NCBI GenBank assembly: GCA_021464525.1
Contig: JADRCO010000273.1
Coordinates: 1-39,690, forward strand
Length of the DNA stretch: 39,690 nucleotides
Source of the DNA: Rhizophagus sp. LPA8_4_AMF
Lineage: Eukaryota; Glomeromycota; Glomeromycetes; Glomerales; Glomeraceae
Reading direction: 5' to 3'
Shown here: one piece after another, positions 1 to 11,701 of the stretch
Position numbering within the stretch: position 1 is the first letter of the stretch
Layout: the number at the start of each line of letters is the position of its first letter
Made by a program: the position numbers and the translations under genes
Notes under the pieces: model-generated
Seen by the model: only the letters and a program-made list of their open reading frames with translations
Databases searched by the model: none
Told to the model about the DNA's origin: nothing

Positions 1-70
1 AAAAAAAAAAAAAAAAAAAAATAATTACAAAATAATAAAAAATCCCCCCCAAAAAAACTAAAAAACTAAA

Positions 71-280
71 ATGTCGTCCACAAATTCGAGACCCTATTTC
101 GCACGTGCTAATAATGCATATGTCGTAATTCGTCGACAACAACGAAACATTAACCGTCAAATAACCATTAACCGTCAAAGAAGGATTCAACTTCAAATTC
201 AAATGATGCAATCACTTCAAGACAACGAATCGAATCAGTTTATCGAACTTTTATTTGATGGTGGTTCGTTTAATCCCTGA
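71..280 (+). CDS. Possible small basic protein, 69 aa, unrecognised
   Basis: An uninterrupted frame of 69 codons starts at ATG 71 and ends with TGA. The predicted product is rich in Gln, Asn and Arg (for example RRQQRNINRQ) and ends in a more acidic, hydrophobic tail (FIELLFDGG). It has no signal peptide or membrane segment, and I recognise no family. Its base composition is clearly richer in G+C than the surrounding AT runs, which favours real coding or a recently coding relic. The window starts only 70 bases upstream in an A-rich run, so promoter and any upstream exon cannot be judged. Confidence 0.3.
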   Translation: MSSTNSRPYFARANNAYVVIRRQQRNINRQITINRQRRIQLQIQMMQSLQDNESNQFIELLFDGGSFNP

Positions 281-1256
281 TAATTTACGTCGTTTTTTCG
301 ATGTTATGTATATATTTACTTCCCAATTTAGAATATCGCATAAAATGAATTTCTTCAAACAATCCTATCATTCCCCCCCCTTTTTAAATTAAAAGCTAAA
401 TTTTATTTGAATGGGTTGTTATATTTATCGTTTTTACGTGATATATATTTTTTTTAATTTACGTTTTTTTTCTGTAAACAATTCATCCAATTTGTTTATA
501 CTGTATATATATGTTATATATAGTAAATTAAATTGACAATGATTGTTATAATTATCGTATTTTATCGTAAATATTCTTTTTTTTATTTTACTTCTTTTTT
601 TTTCGTATATTCGTTTATATAAAGTTTTTCGTTTGGCGGTACTAGTTTCGTACATTCTTCAATTTTTCGTACATTTTTTTTAAAAAAAATTACCTTTTTT
701 TTTTACAATTCATTCATTTTCAATTTGTTTATACGTATAACTTTTAATAAATATTCATTTCCTATCTTTTTTAAAAAATACATTTTACTATATTTGGATA
801 ATTGATTATTATGCTTATTATGTACAAAGGTAAGGTACCACATAAATCACATAGATTATAGATATCACATGATCAATCATTGTTGTTTATGCATAATGCT
901 CATATATAATATATTATTCATTATTAATTTTCTTTTGAAAAAAAAAAAACCAATCACTACCTTCCCTTATTTTTTATAAAATAAAGTAGATCTCGGTTTA
1001 GAAAAGTTTTTCTTTTCTTTTTTATTTATTAAACAATTATATTACATATTAATATATATATATTTATTTATTTATTTATTGATAAAAAATAAATATATTT
1101 ATTTTTTTAAAAAAAAAGTTATATTTTAATGAGATTTAATTAAAAAAAGAAATTGGTTTTATTATTATAAAAAAAAACAATACTCCGAAAAAAAACTTTT
1201 TTGAATAATTAAAATTAAAAACCTCAAAAGAAAAAAAAAAAAAAAAAGATAATTAA
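281..1256. other. AT-rich intergenic stretch
   Basis: This region consists of T- and A-rich homopolymer runs and short TATT/TTTA repeats. A frame on the minus strand at 434-655 is lysine- and isoleucine-rich low-complexity sequence and is not convincing. The last bases before 1257 form an A-rich leader (A run about 1230-1247) directly in front of the zinc transporter start. No RNA gene, mobile element or conserved coding sequence is visible. Confidence 0.6.
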
Positions 1257-2420
1257 ATGGAGACCTTTTTATGGTTATTTCTTCTTTCAATAACAATGTT
1301 TATTGGTTCTTTCCTTGCGGGAAGTATTCCATTAGCATTTCACCTTTCTGATGATAGATTGCGAACAATATCAGCATTTGGAGTTGGTCTATTAGTTGGA
1401 ACATCTTTAATTGTAATTATACCCGAAGGAATTGAAACTTTATATAGTGTTGAATCATCAAAAGTGATCAATTCTAATTCTTTATTAACAATTAATAATA
1501 ATTTTGATAAACGTAATATTTGGAATAATAATATAAAATTAAGAAATGAATATTCTTATAATAATAATAATATTAAAAATTTTTTTCAAAAAAGGTCCAT
1601 GAAAGTTGAAGAAACTTTAAAAGATAAACGTCAAGAAATTGAACCTCCTATCGATTCTCCGAAAAATCCACTTCCTGATAATCCTTCAGATAATGATGAT
1701 TCAGATCATGATCATAATCGTGCGAATCATCATTATATTGGTTTCGCATTAATATCTGGTTTCGCTATGATGTTTATAATTGATCAAATTGATTCATCTC
1801 ATGGTCATAATCATACACGTGGTAACGTTGTAAGTTTAACAGAACTTCGTTCTTTGGCTAATTCCGGTGATCGTGATGAAGATGATCATGAAATGTTGGG
1901 TGGTTCTTCTTCAATACATAAGAAACCTGCATCTGCTACGATTGGACTTGTAATACATGCTGCAGCTGATGGAATAGCTTTGGGTGCTTCTGCTAGTCAA
2001 CCTGCTCTTGAGTTAATAGTTTTTTTAGCTATTATGTTACATAAAGCTCCTGCTGCCTTTGGTCTTTCAACAATTTTACTACGTGAAGCATATACTCGTC
2101 GTCAAATTCGTAAACATTTGCTCACCTTCTCTTTAGCCGCTCCTTTATCTGCAATATTCACTTATTCTTTATTACAAAGAAGTGGTGAAATAAATCCAAT
2201 TGGAATGAAATGGTGGACTGCAGTATTGTTACTTTTTTCTGGAGGAACTTTCTTATATGTCGCTATACATGTAATGCAAGATGTTACAAGTGGTAATGGT
2301 AAAGATAATGGTTTTAATGGTCACAATGTTATTAAGATGAAGAAATCACACGTTGCATTCATGCTTTTAGGAATGTTTATGCCATTACTTTTACAATTTG
2401 AACATGGACATAGTCATTGA
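1257..2420 (+). CDS. ZIP9-type zinc transporter (SLC39A9 family), 387 aa, intronless
   Basis: Predicted ZIP-family transporter moving zinc into the cytosol, most like the ZIP9 subgroup of Golgi and endomembranes. Residues 1-60 carry two membrane segments with IPEGIETLY at the end of the second. Residues 65-160 are a long Asn/Ser-rich insert ending in a His/Asp-rich loop. Membrane segment 4 holds the signature HAAADGIALG and segment 5 holds HKAPAAFGLS, the paired metal-site motifs of ZIP proteins. Three more segments follow, and the protein ends in a His-rich tail (FEHGHSH). At 387 residues it is longer than human ZIP9 (307), mostly because of the insert. The frame is a single exon, unlike the other long genes here. 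The ATG at 1257 starts directly at the first hydrophobic segment, as in the family. Family assignment is firm; substrate and location are inferred. Confidence 0.93.
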   Translation: METFLWLFLLSITMFIGSFLAGSIPLAFHLSDDRLRTISAFGVGLLVGTSLIVIIPEGIETLYSVESSKVINSNSLLTINNNFDKRNIWNNNIKLRNEYSYNNNNIKNFFQKRSMKVEETLKDKRQEIEPPIDSPKNPLPDNPSDNDDSDHDHNRANHHYIGFALISGFAMMFIIDQIDSSHGHNHTRGNVVSLTELRSLANSGDRDEDDHEMLGGSSSIHKKPASATIGLVIHAAADGIALGASASQPALELIVFLAIMLHKAPAAFGLSTILLREAYTRRQIRKHLLTFSLAAPLSAIFTYSLLQRSGEINPIGMKWWTAVLLLFSGGTFLYVAIHVMQDVTSGNGKDNGFNGHNVIKMKKSHVAFMLLGMFMPLLLQFEHGHSH

Positions 2421-2656
2421 AATTATCTATTTTTTTTTAATATATATATTTTTTTTTAAACAATCAATAAATTGAAATGTTTCATTATTATTATTGTTGA
2501 AAAATTAATTAATTTAAAATCATTTCATAATTTTTGTATATATATATATATTATATTTTTATAGACTACTTTGAAACTTTCATTTTCAATATAGTGGAAC
2601 TATCATAATTTTTTTTAAATCGATTATAGAACTGATATATACTTTTTTATAATTGT

Positions 2657-2749
<93 letters not shown>

Positions 2750-2972
2750 TTTATATACAATATAATATCATTAAATAATTTTTTGTGTTATAATAAGAAA
2801 TTTTAAAGAAAGAGCAAAAGGAGAAAAAAGAAAAGAAAAGCAAAGGTCCATCACAGTGTCCGCCCAAATCTGATACACGAATACCGAAAAAGTTGGCGTG
2901 ACAACATTTATAAAAAATCTAATCGATATCAATTCTAAAGGCCAATTTAATAATTCTTGTGCTTGCAAATTC
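2421..2972. other. Convergent 3' region between zinc transporter and snurportin
   Basis: The zinc transporter and snurportin genes end towards each other here. The stretch holds short AT tracts, a TA dinucleotide repeat (about 2659-2691) and a 51-base A run. The minus-strand frame crossing 2771-2972 lies past the snurportin stop and is 3' UTR, not a separate gene. Confidence 0.6.
2697..2747. repeat. 51-base poly(A) run
   Basis: An uninterrupted run of 51 A on the plus strand follows a TA dinucleotide repeat, 276 bp after the stop of the intronless zinc transporter gene. It may be an ordinary unstable homopolymer or the tail of a retroposed copy; the sequence alone does not decide. Confidence 0.85.
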
Positions 2973-4423
2973 TCATTGTTTTTTCTGTTTGATGAAGTCT
3001 TCAAACATTTCTTCAACTTTTTCGATTCCAACCCAACCACATAATGGAGTATCCCCAAGAACATATTGAGTACGTTTATTAAAAAATAGCAGTCCATCCG
3101 GTCGATATCCGAAAGAATGAGGATTTTTAATCAAGAATGATATTTTGTCTTGATCACAATAATGAGCTTTGAGTGGATTGAATTTATAAGTTGAAGTGTT
3201 TGCAATTGGACGTTCGATTTCTGTAAATTTTGTGTTGAGCCAATAAAATCTAAAAATTTTTCAAAAAGTTGGCAATTAATAATAATCGTAAAAAAAAGAT
3301 TACAATGAATAAAATGCGCTAACCTGAATTCAGTATCACAATCGTAGATTGGATGTCCTTTCCAGCACATAAGATCCAATACATAATAAGTAAATGTCGT
3401 TTGATCATAAATGCAGTCCAAGATACAATAATCAGTCGTTTTGTTTCCCTTGTAAGAATTCGCTCCTGCAGGTAAGACAGACTCGAAAACATTCATGACA
3501 TTTCCTATTAAGAATTCAATATGTATAAAAAATAGTTGTTACATAAAATAATTTATATAAAAACATGAAATTCCTATATCCTACCATTACGTAATCGGCT
3601 TACAGTTTTACCTTGAATTATAAAATAGTAAACATTAATAATTTATAAATGATTAAAAAAAAATTATTTTTTTCCAAACAAAATAATTACCTTTTGCTGA
3701 TATTACAAGACAACGCTTGCCTTTAGGACATAACACAACATACCAATTCTTCTCTAAATCAGATGGTATTTCTTGCATCCATTCGGCATGCATTACTTGA
3801 TTTCTGTATGGATTAGATCCTTTAATCTTGCGACGAGGTTCTCTAAACTTTCCTTTGATTCTTACTTTTTTAACTACAGATGATTCTTGTAGCAAACTAT
3901 CATCTTGATCTATGTCCAAGCTGCGCTTAAGAGGTTTTGTTAGTTCAATTGGGAAATCATTATTTACTGATTCATCATCGGACGCTGGCTCCTCTTCTGA
4001 TGAAAAAACTTCCGGCTTGAATAGCGCTAGATTTCTCGCGTGGGTATTAAGATCTCGTCTTCTCTAGGAAAAATGAAAAAAAAAAGATTTACCGCCATTC
4101 GTTAAAATATTCTAAATGGCACATTGACAATAAAAATGTCGGTTCACCTTTTTTTGTTCTTCTAATGCTCGCTTCCTTCGTTCTTCTTGTGTTTCAACTT
4201 TACCTTTCAATTGTAATGGTGAGGTTTTAAAGGACTTTTGGCGAAATACTCCTGTTGAAGGGGAAACTGAAGTAGCCGAAAGTAACTCGGTAACTTCGTC
4301 AACTGTCGCTGCAGGCTTCTTGACTTTCTCAGTTAATAGTTTGACCTCAATAGCTGATTTTTGGCTGTTAGCTATGATGCTTCCATTATTTACTTGTTTA
4401 TCTTCACACTTCTCGTTTGCCAT
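2973..4423 (-). CDS. Snurportin-1, importer of m3G-capped U snRNPs, 377 aa
   Basis: Adaptor that binds the trimethylguanosine cap of spliceosomal snRNPs and hands them to importin beta. Five exons on the minus strand: 4148-4423, 3691-4063, 3585-3611, 3324-3504, 2973-3249, all with GT..AG introns and matching phase. Near residues 80-105 is the Arg/Lys-rich importin-beta-binding stretch EERRKRALEEQKK followed by NTHARNLA. The cap-binding domain contains HAEWMQEIPSDL (Trp about 187), [35 protein letters not shown] across a splice, DGLLFF, and DTPLCGW (Trp 358). The two Trp match those that stack on the cap in human snurportin. Exon 3 is only 27 nt. The frame is open upstream of the ATG at 4423, but the extra residues resemble no snurportin N-terminus, so MANEK was chosen. 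Length is close to the human protein (360). Confidence 0.93.
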
Positions 4424-5950
4424 TATAGAAGTGTTCAGTTCAGAAGTGTTCGAAGTGTTCGAGAAAAATATTTCTGAAAAGTTTGTATATTTATAAACTG
4501 AGCCATAAATCACATGATGCAATATGTCATACCCATTTTTCCGGAATGTATCCATAAAGACAAAAAACACACATTCTTAATCATCCCGTATTGGTAATAC
4601 GTAAGATACCATTGGCAAACAAAAATAAAAAAAATTATGGTTATTATGGTTTTATAATTTTAATGTATAGCTCTTAAAAATGAGAATGGAAATAGCAACA
4701 GCTGAGCATTTCCGGTTCAAGAACAAATCAGTTATTAGGAACGGAATAATAATTTCTTGACGTTTAATTGAAAAGGTTTTGTTAAAAGTTGGCAAATAGC
4801 AAAACTTCGTTTGCAATGAACAAAATTTTAAGTAAAAATCGAATGATGAGTTGATGACTTTCCACGTTACTTTTTTTTATCGTTCACTTTCAATGAAAAT
4901 CCGAGGTGGGTATTATATATCTGATATATCCAATTTGTGCAACCTAAAAAAAGACGGCGCATTGATTTGCATATCCAAATTGTCAGTAAAGATACTGAAG
5001 TGAAAGAAGGGTAATCAATTATTTTTGCTTCTCTTGTAAAAAAGAAACTTATTTCAACTTTAAATTCCAAATAGAATTTACAATTTTAATTACTAATATA
5101 ACTAATTTGGTATCAATGCAGATAAATTGTTCCATCATTCTCAAATTATTAAAATGACACGTTAAACTTGTTCTTTACATCTACATCTTCTGATTCAAAA
5201 GATCCAAAACAAAAAATTATTATTAAGATTCTAGACTATATTTTGTTCGTTGTTTGATATTGTTGTTCGATATTTTAGTAATAGAATAGTTTCAACATTG
5301 ATTTTGAACACTACTTCATGACGCAAAGTGACACAATTCCTCTAAATATAAATAAAATAAGTTGTAAATAGAAAATACAAAATAGATTCATTAAGTCTCT
5401 GAGGTAATACCTTGTTATATTAACTTTTTAATATTGTGATGTTATTAGGATAAAGATGGATATGTAGCTATTAAAACATGAACAAATTATTACTATAGTC
5501 AGTATTCGTTACAATTGCCACTAAAACCACCTCCCTTTCGCATAAAAAAAAATCCATTACTAACTTACCTTTCATACATTAACATGTTATATTTTTATGA
5601 AAGAAAATTTAAACAGTTGGACATACATTATGCAATCCAGATTTGTCTTTCGGTATAAAAATACACAATTCAAGATTATTCAGTGTCTTCAAGAAATATA
5701 AAACATAATATATTATATATACTGAATGTATATATATATATATATATGCATTTCCTGGTTATTTAAATTATCTAACACGATAAAAGATAAGAAGGCGATT
5801 TCATTCATGAAAGTGGAATTTTTTTTTGTTTTGTAATATTTTTGATATCTTAGTTGTTAAAAAGATTTATTTATTATTATTTGAATAACATGTCTAGTAA
5901 TAATAATAATATACTACGGAAAAAAACAATTGCTGATACGATTGCATTTT
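4424..5950. other. Intergenic region upstream of snurportin
   Basis: This 1.5 kb stretch holds no gene I can support. The first 200 bases must contain the snurportin promoter, but no clear TATA box is visible. A minus-strand frame at 4867-5070 shows no family features. A TA repeat lies near 5728-5748. The rest is unremarkable AT-rich sequence and the 3' flank of the eS26 gene. Confidence 0.55.
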
Positions 5951-6650
5951 TTATGAAGTAGTCTTTTGTTGAACGTTAGGGTTAATCTTCTTCCCATCCT
6001 TATTATATCGAACTCTCGGCGGAGGAGCACGATTACGACGACCTTCACGTGATCTAACTCTCACTACGTGAGAGTGAATCGCGCAAGATACACAGTAATG
6101 TAGCTTGATATATAATTTTGGGAGGGCATATTCTTAAATAATCAATTTTACAATGTTATTTCCATATTTAATAATAATTTATATTATTTAATGAATTCAA
6201 AATTATTTAAAAAAATACCTTGGTAAACTGATGCATCGGTGATATCACGAATTGCAGCACTTTCTACCATGTTACGAACAGTAAAACGTTTGATAGCTTT
6301 GTCCTATTTTTATATTAATTTTTTCTTATTATTATTTATTACTTATACTAAAATAATTATAGTAAAATCCATTTATATTTATATAAATGAACATAATAAA
6401 AGGTTGATTGTTGACAATAATACCTTAGGTACACAGCGAGCACAGTTAGAACACCGCACTGGCTTGACATGACCACGCCCATGTTTGTTACGTCCGTGAT
6501 TTCTTCTCTTTGTGGTCTTGGCAAATAAATATTTTTTTTTTTTTTAAAAAATGAAATAATGTAAATTTTCATATTATATATGAAGTACTTAGATGTAACA
6601 ACTCAATCGTAATTCTTCAATTTATTGGCAGTCATTCTGGCACTCACCAT
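5951..6650 (-). CDS. RPS26: 40S ribosomal protein eS26 (RPS26), 120 aa
   Basis: Small-subunit ribosomal protein located near the mRNA exit channel. Four coding exons on the minus strand: 6648-6650 (the ATG alone, followed by GTGAGT-type donor), 6424-6516, 6219-6303 and 5951-6132. The spliced protein opens with [10 protein letters not shown], has the zinc-binding cysteines CSNC (23, 26) and CVSC (74, 77), the central block [14 protein letters not shown], and the tail [16 protein letters not shown]. All align with eukaryotic S26; length 120 against 115 in human. The initiation exon was chosen because splicing ATG directly to ACC ACA AAG AGA reproduces the conserved N-terminus (MT(T/K)KRRN). A coding exon holding only the start codon is a known arrangement in ribosomal protein genes, where it places the intron at the translation start. 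Confidence 0.95.
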
Positions 6651-6985
6651 TGTCAAACAGCAAATGGATGGAAGTAAGAGAGAGAAACTATTATGATTTA
6701 ATTTTTTCGGTTATGTGATTTGCGATGAAAATTAGAACCAATCACCATTAACCGCCGATCCGACTTAGATGTAAAAGTATCGATCTTATTATTGGTATAT
6801 CAAAGGTCGATAATTTTGCAATTTACACGTATTTATTTATACAAAATTTATAATTGACAAATACGATTTTATTATAAAAAATTTTTTTTTTAAAAAAAAA
6901 TGAGATGATTCTAATTGTTAAAAAATTTCTATATATGAATAGTTTATAAATAATGCTCAAGAATAAAAGTCAATTGTCAACTTTT
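6651..6985. other. Promoter region of eS26 and 3' flank of Lhs1/HYOU1
   Basis: A 335-bp gap between two genes on the same strand. It must hold the eS26 promoter and the 3' UTR of the chaperone gene. No specific motif stands out apart from AT runs near 6870-6900. Confidence 0.5.
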
Positions 6986-9900
6986 TTATAATTCTTCGTG
7001 TTTTTTTGTTGAAGTTGTCGATTGCTCTGGTTCGGTCATTGATGTGGCAGTAGATTGACTAACGAACTCAGTAGTACTACTGCCTTCACTGCTAGTACTT
7101 TGCTCATCAACCATCGTCGTTTTGGTATCTGTTGTTTTTGTGCTGATTTTAGACTTCCTCGGTGGTTTCTTAGAAACCAAAATTAAAAATTCGCGTTCTA
7201 TTTCATTTAATTTTTTATCAATATCAATAGTAACCAAAGTGGGATTAACATGAGGTGGTGTTTTCCCTTGCAGCTCCAATTTTTCATTAAGCCATTCTTC
7301 GACTTTTCCGCATACATTTAATAATTTGTCAAGTTCCTCATCTGTATGATATCGATTTTCGGCCGTAGTGTTGGTTTTAATCTCATCAACAAAATCACGT
7401 GTGCTATTGATAACAGCTTTGATTTTAAAAATTGCATTCGGAAGTTTTATGCGTTCTTCCCGTCTATATGCGATAGGTTGCTCAAGTAATCTAAATCAAA
7501 AGAAATAAAAGGTTTAAGTATTGTGATATTATTAAACCACAAATATGGCTAAATAAATTTTACAAACTTAAGGTCATTGAGACGTGTTCTAAATTCTACA
7601 GTTTGAGCTTCTTCGCCTTCTCCATATAACCAGTCAGATGTTTCAGACAATTTTGACGATAATTCAGCGCGTTGGCTTTCCGTACTAACTTGTAATACTT
7701 CTTCATTTTGAAGGAAATCTTGTACGCGATAAACAAAGGATTCTAAATTATTTCTCGCTTCTTCGCGAGTTCGTCGTTGGAGATCAGAATTATCCATTGC
7801 ATGTAGTCTAATAATTAATCGCAATTAATAAAAAAAAATTAAAAGAAAAAAAAGGTATTATAAAAGGAAATATCTCTACCGTTTAATTGATTTATCCTTT
7901 TCATTTTTGCTCAAAGGCTTAATGCCAACGTATTCTACTTCAAGATTCAGATTTATCGTTTCTATTTTAGTTTGTTTTTGTGTAGGCTCGGTAACATTAG
8001 CCTGAGTTATATTTGTTTCCAGTGTAGGTTCTGATGCGTTCACGGAAGAACTTGTTGTTTCCTAATATATAATTATTTAATAATTAGTATTTGAAGAAAT
8101 TGAAGTTATGATGTAATCTGATTTAACTAACATCTGGCAATGGAACTTCTTTAATTGACTCTTCTGACTTGTTTCCATTAACACCAAAAAACGATTTGAA
8201 CTTATCTATTATATGAAAATTGTACCAGAGAGAAAAAAAATTAATTTCAGCTTACATGATTTATAAATTATTAATTTAAAGCAATCCAAACTCACCTGTG
8301 AAAGATTTATGTTCTATAGTCGCTACTGCGTCTGTAGCAGAAACTATACCAGATTCAGATAATTGCAGAGTAACTTTAACTTTAGGACGTTCTGCACCAA
8401 CATCATTAAATTGCTTAATGGCAGTAGTTAATCCAATAATTTTTGTAATTGCAATATTTGTGGGCCCAAAATCTTTCGTGACCTCATCTGGAATAGCGTA
8501 ATTTAACAAAAAATTGAAATCACTCGTACGCGGGAAACTCATTATTTTACGCGTTCCAACCGCAGTAAATTGATTAAACAATACCGTATGGTATTCTTTA
8601 GATTTTGAAATACCTAAAAAACGCATCATTAGAAAACCAATGTGTTTCAATTAAATTTAACCATAATTAACTTGGTTGTTACCATCTTCGGACTCTTTTG
8701 GCTCGGAGGAATAATTAACTTCGATGGGATAAGGAGTAATATCTTTAACTTTGATTTCCTTTACTTTAAATTGACGACTTAATCCAGCTCCTCTAAAGGC
8801 GGCACCTAACATAAAAAAAAGAACAGTCAATACAATTGATTATTACAAAGACATAAACGACATAAATGATATCACGTACCAAGCACAGCAGCTTCATCAC
8901 CATTCACGTTCTGAGCAATCTTATCCCTATGAACATCATAAAATTAAAATACTTTATAGAAATCATAAAAACAGACCCTCAAAAGCACTTACTCTCCAAC
9001 AATTTCCTTAAGTTCAGCTTGAATTGATGGAACACGAACTCCACCACCGACCAATACGCAAGATTTAATGCTAGCCTATTATAAAAGTAGAGAAATTGCG
9101 TAAATAAATTTCAATAAAAGTATAAAAGTAATTTATAATGCAAATACGAGACTTACTAAGGTCAACTTAGCATTATCCAAGGCTGCTTTAATAGGTCCAC
9201 CGACGCGTTTTCTAAGATCAGCTGTCATATTTTCGAGATCACGTCTCGTTATAGGTAGGCGGAAGTCATGCTCTTCGTGTAAATTCTCTAACTGAAATAT
9301 AATATATGATTCAGATACCACGTACGCTGAAGCATTAATTAAACAATTATTTTAAACTTTTAAGATATTAACCGAAACTATAGCATCTGTGTTGGCACTA
9401 AGGATTTGTTTTATTCTATTTGCTTCCTTATAAAGTCTTGTCATAGCACGTTCCGACGTGAAAATAGATGATTTCAATTTCCCACTAAATTTTTTGTCAA
9501 ATTCTTTCGCAAAATGTCTTTGAAGGCGAATATCAAATTCTTGACCGCCAAGAGATCGGTCATAACCGACTGATAACACATCAAGGTTGATAATTGTTTT
9601 GTTGAAACGTCCTACGTCATTTACATTGGATGTTTTGAAACTTATCAAGCACACCTTAGTACTTCCAGCACCCATATCATAAAACACGTGATATTGTGGT
9701 TCCTCCGTGAACGAAGTATGATGAGTGATCGCATAATTCAATCCAACTAATTTAATTCACAAAGAAATTAACATAAAATTATGAAATATAAATAAAAGGA
9801 CAAATAAACGTGATACTTTTAAACGCACCAGCCGTAACATCATTAATCAAAGAAAGAACATGAAGACCGGCAAGTTCAGCTGCATCTAAAATTGCTTGCC

Positions 9901-10627
9901 TTTCAAATTGGTTATAATATGAAGGCACCTAATATACATAAATCGGTGATTACAATACATGATTGTACATTTTTAACATAATATACATTGAAATATAAAT
10001 ACCGTGATTACAACATCTTTAATTGCTTCTTGTGCAGTTACTTCGGCCTGTTCTTTGGCATGAGAAAATTGCATTGCAAGAATTTCTTCTACCGTAAAGG
10101 TAGTAGTTTCATTATGTTGAAAAACGGCCGTTCCTCGAATTGGATCCGGTATTATTTTATTTGGAAAAACTGACTGATAATCTTTTATGGTTTGATCATC
10201 AACCAACCGTCCAAGAACTTTTTTGATACTAAAATAAGTATTAAGTGGAAACCGTGCACCCTAAATTCATCAATTCAACAATTCAATTATCTATGGATCA
10301 ATGATTAAATTGCAATATAAATTTTGTCTTACAATAAATGATCACGATTAAATATTATATTCTTTTGTTAAAATACCCAATCTCATTCTCACTCACAAGA
10401 TTAACGGCATCTGAACCATAAATTCTTTCTTCATCACGTATTGTCAAAGCTGATTGAGTTTTGCGCTTAGAATCCCTATTCAACACTATATCAAGAGGTA
10501 TTCCTGGCTTTACGAGCGCAACTTTAAACCAATCAGTTCCGTAATCAATCGCAATTACGGCAGCCTCAATTAATGATAACGCAAATAGCGCTATCAAAGT
10601 AATTAGTACTAAAAAATTGTATTTCAT
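6986..10627 (-). CDS. ER-lumenal HSP70-like chaperone, Lhs1/GRP170/HYOU1 family, 889 aa
   Basis: Large HSP70 relative that acts in the ER as nucleotide exchange factor for BiP/Kar2 and as holdase. Thirteen minus-strand exons: 10397-10627, 10003-10260, 9829-9928, 9373-9746, 9157-9291, 8993-9075, 8880-8926, 8683-8805, 8296-8613, 8132-8205, 7880-8061, 7568-7807, 6986-7490. All phases match. Residues 1-22 form a signal peptide ([18 protein letters not shown]), followed by the ATPase fold: [32 protein letters not shown] across a splice, [24 protein letters not shown] and [10 protein letters not shown]. The substrate domain, a low-complexity insert (about 580-640, with N-glycosylation sites) and the helical lid ([23 protein letters not shown]) follow. 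The last residues KKHEEL resemble an HDEL retrieval signal. A TATA-like box lies about 40-50 bases upstream of the ATG. Family firm, best match HYOU1/Lhs1 rather than BiP. Confidence 0.93.
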
Positions 10628-11701
10628 TTTTTTTTTTTTGAAAAGGTGCAGAAGAATTTTGACCGGTTATTTATATACAAGTTTGTCTCACCTTGTTTTG
10701 TGTCTAATTTTAATTGGATAACGAATTAGCAGATTTGTTAGTACGGATTCTATTGGATAAATGAATTTCTGCGGCTAAATTTTTCAACAATTTATCTTTC
10801 CAAGAAGCTAAAGTCATACATTTATGTTACAAACAAATTTGTTAATATACAGCAAGAGCATTTCATCCGAACAAGTCAAGTTTATATTCCTCACGTGTTA
10901 CAACAAATTTCTTTTGATTGTGGTTGCAAGGTTTAGGTTTTTTTGAAGGAAACTTACTATACACATTAAATTATGTACTGTATATGATAATTTAATGTTA
11001 TCATAGGGGGTACTTGCTTCCTTTGAAGATTTCAGACGAATTTTGTTTAGTTTCGAGTTTGCTATAATAGTTTTAGTAAATTCTCGATTTTAGTCAAGTA
11101 CTGATACTTTTATGGGCTCAACTTCTTCTAAGTACATGATATAATAAATATGGAATATGTTCCAAAAAGTATCGATAAATTAAGAGCGAATACTTATGTT
11201 AAATTAATACTTGAATTTTCATTGATTTGAATCATTCGTTTTTAACAAATTATGGTTTCATTGGTTAACAGGCCACTTTATTGTTCTTGTCGGTTTTGAA
11301 CTGAGCAAGCAAGAAAGTCTTACGGAACCGATGAGGATTGTATTGTGATTCGAATGACGTACTTTTAGGTAGATGTTATTTATATTCTAGAAGACGACAA
11401 ATCTATCTGGATTTTTCGATCCATATGGTTCTTATATTCTGTGGCATATAACTTTTTTAGTTTATTTTGAAAATGATTTTATTAGAAAATAATATTTTCA
11501 TGTAACAGAGACAAAATAAATTTCAAAAACATTTCATAACAATTATTTACAAACTATGATAATGTCTTTATTAACTAAAAATGTTCACATGATTAAAGAA
11601 ATATAAAAGAAAATATGAAGATATAACTTTGCAAATCTAAAATTAAAAAGAAAATGAAAAATGTTCTTTCAAGATGAAAATTCCAAGATTTTTAGAACGA
11701 A
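10628..11701. other. Intergenic region upstream of Lhs1/HYOU1
   Basis: About 1.07 kb holding the chaperone promoter close to 10628-10750 and the 3' flank of the CPSase gene at the other end. A CACGTGTT element occurs near 10893. I saw no coding sequence, RNA gene or repeat that I can support. Confidence 0.5.
10668..10677 (-). promoter_or_regulatory. TATA-like box of the Lhs1/HYOU1 gene
   Basis: On the minus strand the sequence reads TATATAAATA, 41-50 bases upstream of the start codon at 10627. A CCAAT sequence lies about 50 bases further upstream. Position and sequence suit a TATA element with a short A-rich leader; no unfolded-protein-response element is obvious. Confidence 0.45.

Noticed and set aside
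4424..4570. Extended N-terminus of snurportin from 4570
   Set aside because: The frame is open but the residues resemble no snurportin N-terminus, and the in-frame ATG at 4423 places the importin-beta-binding region at a normal distance.
7561..7567. Donor GTAAAA after TTT in the Lhs1/HYOU1 gene
   Set aside because: It would bring a stop into the next exon; the slightly upstream donor GTTTGT gives phase 2 and continues the helical lid.
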